64,000 bases of DNA, from NCBI GenBank assembly GCA_008360975.2, contig CM039211.1, positions 18,262,943 through 18,326,942 of the forward strand, given 5' to 3'. Below, piece after piece: positions 60,621 to 64,000 of the stretch. Made by a program: the position numbers and the translations under genes. The notes under the pieces are model-generated. The model was not told the DNA's origin. It saw nothing but the letters and a program-made list of their open reading frames with translations, and searched no databases. Positions within the stretch are counted from its first letter, which is position 1, and each line of letters starts with the position of its first letter. The DNA is from Lichenostomus cassidix. Taxonomy: Eukaryota > Chordata > Aves > Passeriformes > Meliphagidae.

Positions 60621-63600
60621 AAAATACAATCCCCCTATTGGTAATACCTACCCAGATTATGTTTATGGGCTTTTCTTATAGCTGAGAATAGATGTGATTT
60701 TTTTCTAGAAAGAAACACGGGAGTTAGGCAAAAACTGACTATCACAGAGGACATTCTTAGAAGAAAATTAGGAATATACAAGAATGGCAATATTGTTCCT
60801 AGTATATTACTGAGACTTTTTGTTAGTAAAGACAATCACTGCTCCCGTAGATGGGGTATGCTTATAATGTTGCCAGAGTCACAGTTTATTCAGTTCTTTT
60901 CCTGTGGTAAAATAGAAATATAGAGGGAAAAATGAATTTATTCCACCTGAATAATATATTATTCTACTGAACACTTTAAGTAATTTTGAATATTTTCAAT
61001 TTAATTATGTTGTACAACTCTTAAAAACTATTGCTTATGCTCCCTTTAATATTGAGATGCAATTTTTAAGAAAACACATGAAGAATTTGCTCGCCTGCTG
61101 AAATCTAAGGTCAGCTTTTCCAAAATATTGAGGAAAAATTACAAGAAACCTTTTGATAATTTCAGAATTCTGTTGTTCAAGCCCTCCCTTCTCAGAGGGT
61201 TGGTTGATTTCTGGACTAATAATGCTGGTCTCTCTGAAGCTTTACCTACTCTTTGTGGAGGCTTTACTTCGACCTTTTTATTTCCACTGTGATGGGTATT
61301 GAAGACAATCCAATGAAAATCATTGCCTTTTAAAGCAATATGGAAGTAGGCATAACAAGAATGAGCACATTATTACCTTTTTAAAGCATTAGCCTAAACG
61401 TCTCTAAGCGACATTTTAGGAATTTAAAATAGAAGTTGTTCACATTTTGGAATATTTTGCTGGTCCTCTTGATGAAAAATACGAAAGAAAACAAATCAAG
61501 CAACTTTTATTTTTTCTTCAGTAAGAATGAAATTAAAAAACCACTGGAGAAAGAAAGTGCTTTGTTAAAAAACTGGAAGAGGAAATGGAAAAGGAAACCA
61601 AAATAATTCAGTTATGCAGTCCTGGATTCTCTGGGTAGTCTCTTGCAAGATCAATGCGGGACATATGAAACTGTACAGAAAATTGCATTTTATGCATTTA
61701 AAAATTGTAGGAAGGGATTTTTTTCCCCCATACATACTGACAAAAAGCAGAGCAATAAAATAACAAAAAATAGGAAGACAGTCTTGTGGTCTGCTGCTCA
61801 TTGATTTGATAGGCATTGCAGTGCTTTATATTTATGATCTAACTTCAGATTTGCATTTCCTTTTTGCTCATTCCACAAGGAGATACTGTACCATTCAACC
61901 AAATAAATCAGTGAAGAAAAATACTGTTAAGAGCTGGCCTGAATTATGGACTCATTCAATTCAATAATCTGGAGAGCATGATTGCTTTAAGGTCTGAAAT
62001 TGAACAACATCTTAGTAAAAATTAAAAACAAAGGAATGGACTCTGGTAATTGCTTATTAAATTTTCAAGCCCCGGTGACAATAACAAGTTTAAATTGATT
62101 GCTCAATACATTTAAAATAGATGGTACTGAATGTGCAGCAAAACCACACCAGCATAGCAAATAACTAGACGTTCTTGAATGGCTAAGTACCTCAGTACTT
62201 TACTACATCAGGAGAGTTTATGGAATTCAATCAGGCTGGCTCAAACTGATCCTATGAAAACACTGTGCATCACACACACTAGAGCTGGATTGCACCAACC
62301 TCTGCCTCTGTTTGGTGCTTCAGGGGAGCAAAATATGCTTTCTCCTCAAGCACATTCTGGCTTTCTCAGCACTCCTGAAAATGCCATCCACTTCCTTGCT
62401 GCTGCCTCAGAGTCCCAATGTGTTTGTTTTCCTGGGGCAAACCCCACATTTCCTCATGCTCTGTTAAAGTTTCACAGGACGCTTAACTTCAATATGGTAA
62501 GATCCAGGAGTTCAACAGCAGAAACCAACAAAAAAAAAAATTGCTTTAATACATGGGAGATGGGAGAGAAAGGCTTGACTACAGGGTCTTGTCAGAGTGT
62601 ATGGAAGGGGAAGAGGATGAAGATAAGGAAACAGGTGAAAAAAGGCCAGAATCAAAAAAAGTAGCTTTAGAAGAAAAGCTGACTTGCTTATAAATATCAC
62701 TTCTCATCTTCAGGGAGCTTTCGAAAATGCTAAAGGAATGTAAAGATATGAGTTTAAATGGTTTCCTGAAAGAGTGTTTCTGCAAAAGCTATAAGGTATT
62801 CTGAAAAGGTTGTATAATTGGAGAAAGGGGCCTAGGAATATATGAGTAAGACAGAAAAGGAAAAAAAAATTAAAGTACTTGAACAAAAGGGGCAAATTAG
62901 AGTTCTCACTTTCACCCTGACCTTTCACAATACTGTCATAACAGTAATCAAATACAGTTTTCACATGTTAGTAGGGAAAAGACTATGTGCTCAAACCTGT
63001 GAAGTGGTACATTTTTTACTTGTCTTCCAGAGAAAACACACTGTCAAAGAGTCTGTCAACTAAATACAGAAAGATGCAGACAAAGAAGCATGAACTCAGC
63101 CAACTAAACCCATCAACCAGATGAGAGCCAACCTGTCTGTGTTGTTACAGCAGCAGCAGCAATTCCACCCCTCGCAGTGTGCTGCTGCTGCCCAGATTGC
63201 TTGGCAAGCCACAAAGTGAAGTTACCTTCTTGCCAGCTGCTATCTTTAAGACTGCTTCGGGTTTGCATCCAGATTCACAGCACCTAAACTTTGTAACACA
63301 CACACAGGTTCAAGGATCACTTCAAAGGTGTCCAACCTGTGAAGTTAGGTGTATGAAAACAAAATTATAGGTCATTAGAAAGAGCCTGAATGAGCCAAAA
63401 TCATCCTGAAATTGTAGCAAGAGACAAACAGCTATGTGCATTTTCTTCAGAGCATAGCTCCTGAGAGCTAAGCAATATAAGTGGAGAAATAAAATGATGG
63501 AATGGATTCTAAGGATTTTTTTTTCACTCTCTTTTAATTAATACCTTTTTTCTTTTAATAAGTGAGAAGTAACACACACTTTAAAAAAAAGGTCGAACAT

Positions 63601-64000
63601 CTGCTGAATAAAAAGAAATTAAAAAACCAAAAAAACTGCACAGGCAATATGAGGTGACATTTCTATTTCTCTTTTTTTCTTCTGATAGGTGAGATCCTGC
63701 TTATTGATCCCATTTTTTTTAACATCAGTACCTCAAATGGAAGTCTATGTGGATATCAAATCAAACTTCTATAATTTACCATTAAAAATAAAAAGTTAAT
63801 ATTATTTTTATGAGTGAAATAATATTAATGCTGTTTTAATAATAAAAATGAGTTCTTGACATCAGCAGTTAGAATTTATATTTGCGTCTTATTTAAACTC
63901 TGCATTTTATTTAATCCTGCTTCAGAGGACCACTGAGAAGATTTCCAAATTTTCCATGCAATCTCCTTTTATCCTCTTTCTAAATTTTCCAGAACCCTTT
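60621..64000. other. Non-coding AT-rich sequence, no gene seen
   Basis: No supported exon or transposon. A plus-strand open frame of 161 codons (62179-62664) has no recognisable domain and ends in a low-complexity Lys-rich stretch, so I do not call it. A short (CAG)5 lies near 63150. Homopolymer A and T runs are common toward the end. Confidence 0.55.

Noticed and set aside
60190..60681. 163-codon plus-strand Lys/Pro/Asn-rich frame and several minus-strand Phe/Gly/Leu-rich frames
   Set aside because: They are artefacts of the A/C-only tract, which cannot form stop codons easily on either strand.
62179..62664. 161-codon plus-strand open frame
   Set aside because: The longest frame outside repeats, but with no recognisable family, no codon-composition signal I can judge and a low-complexity Lys-rich end. 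Could be chance.
63141..63198. CAG and CTG triplets near 63150 and 63180
   Set aside because: Only about five and four units. Too short to be an expandable repeat, and not in a supported coding frame.
1..64000. tRNA, 5S rRNA, U6 or CRISPR-like elements
   Set aside because: I looked for tRNA B-box-like GGTTCGA/GGTTCAA motifs, U6-like blocks and regularly spaced direct repeats and found none with supporting structure. Absence cannot be proved by eye.

Overview
This window reads as AT-rich intergenic or deep intronic DNA from a bird. The evidence is its repeat content. There are several CR1 LINE fragments with typical avian CR1 3' ends, at least two ERV-derived repeats whose sequence I recognise as common in bird genomes, and a short interstitial telomere repeat. 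Repeat density is low and I found no convincing protein-coding exon, tRNA or rRNA. The open reading frames are short, mostly AT-rich and carry no recognisable domain. The few longer ones fall on microsatellites or retroelement remnants. I treat the window as a gene desert or part of a very large intron. The species cannot be fixed from the sequence.

Layout. Positions 1-260 look like a minus-strand LTR cut by the window edge. Two small tandem duplications follow (994-1076, 1691-1737), then a solo LTR on the plus strand (2144-2677). From 2.7 to 18 kb there is mostly unique AT-rich sequence with a TTTTA microsatellite and small inverted repeats. Short CR1 fragments lie at 18.2 kb (minus), 22.1 kb (plus) and 25.3 kb (minus), with an AT-rich microsatellite cluster at 22.4-22.7 kb. 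The largest element is a 2.3 kb, 5'-truncated, decayed CR1 on the minus strand (28107-30420). It keeps the end of the endonuclease domain and parts of the reverse transcriptase domain but has lost the block that holds the catalytic FADD motif. A long perfect-core hairpin lies at 32.5 kb.

From 40.6 kb the composition changes. There is a 237-bp GGGA/GGAA microsatellite, an LTR-like segment with a TATA box and poly(A) signal, and a small CpG-rich patch. An ERV-derived repeat occupies 44.74-45.67 kb. A chain of consecutive perfect hairpins sits at 47787-47864. A diverged, older CR1-family fragment is at 49.7-50.05 kb and another short CR1 at 57.6 kb. At 60.09 kb there are five CCCTAA telomere units, followed 110 bp later by a strongly strand-asymmetric A/C-rich tract with G-quadruplex potential on the minus strand.

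Nothing here suggests cooperating genes. The interest is in retroelement decay, in palindromic structures that could be RNA hairpins or scars of template switching, and in the telomere-like/G-rich locus near 60 kb.
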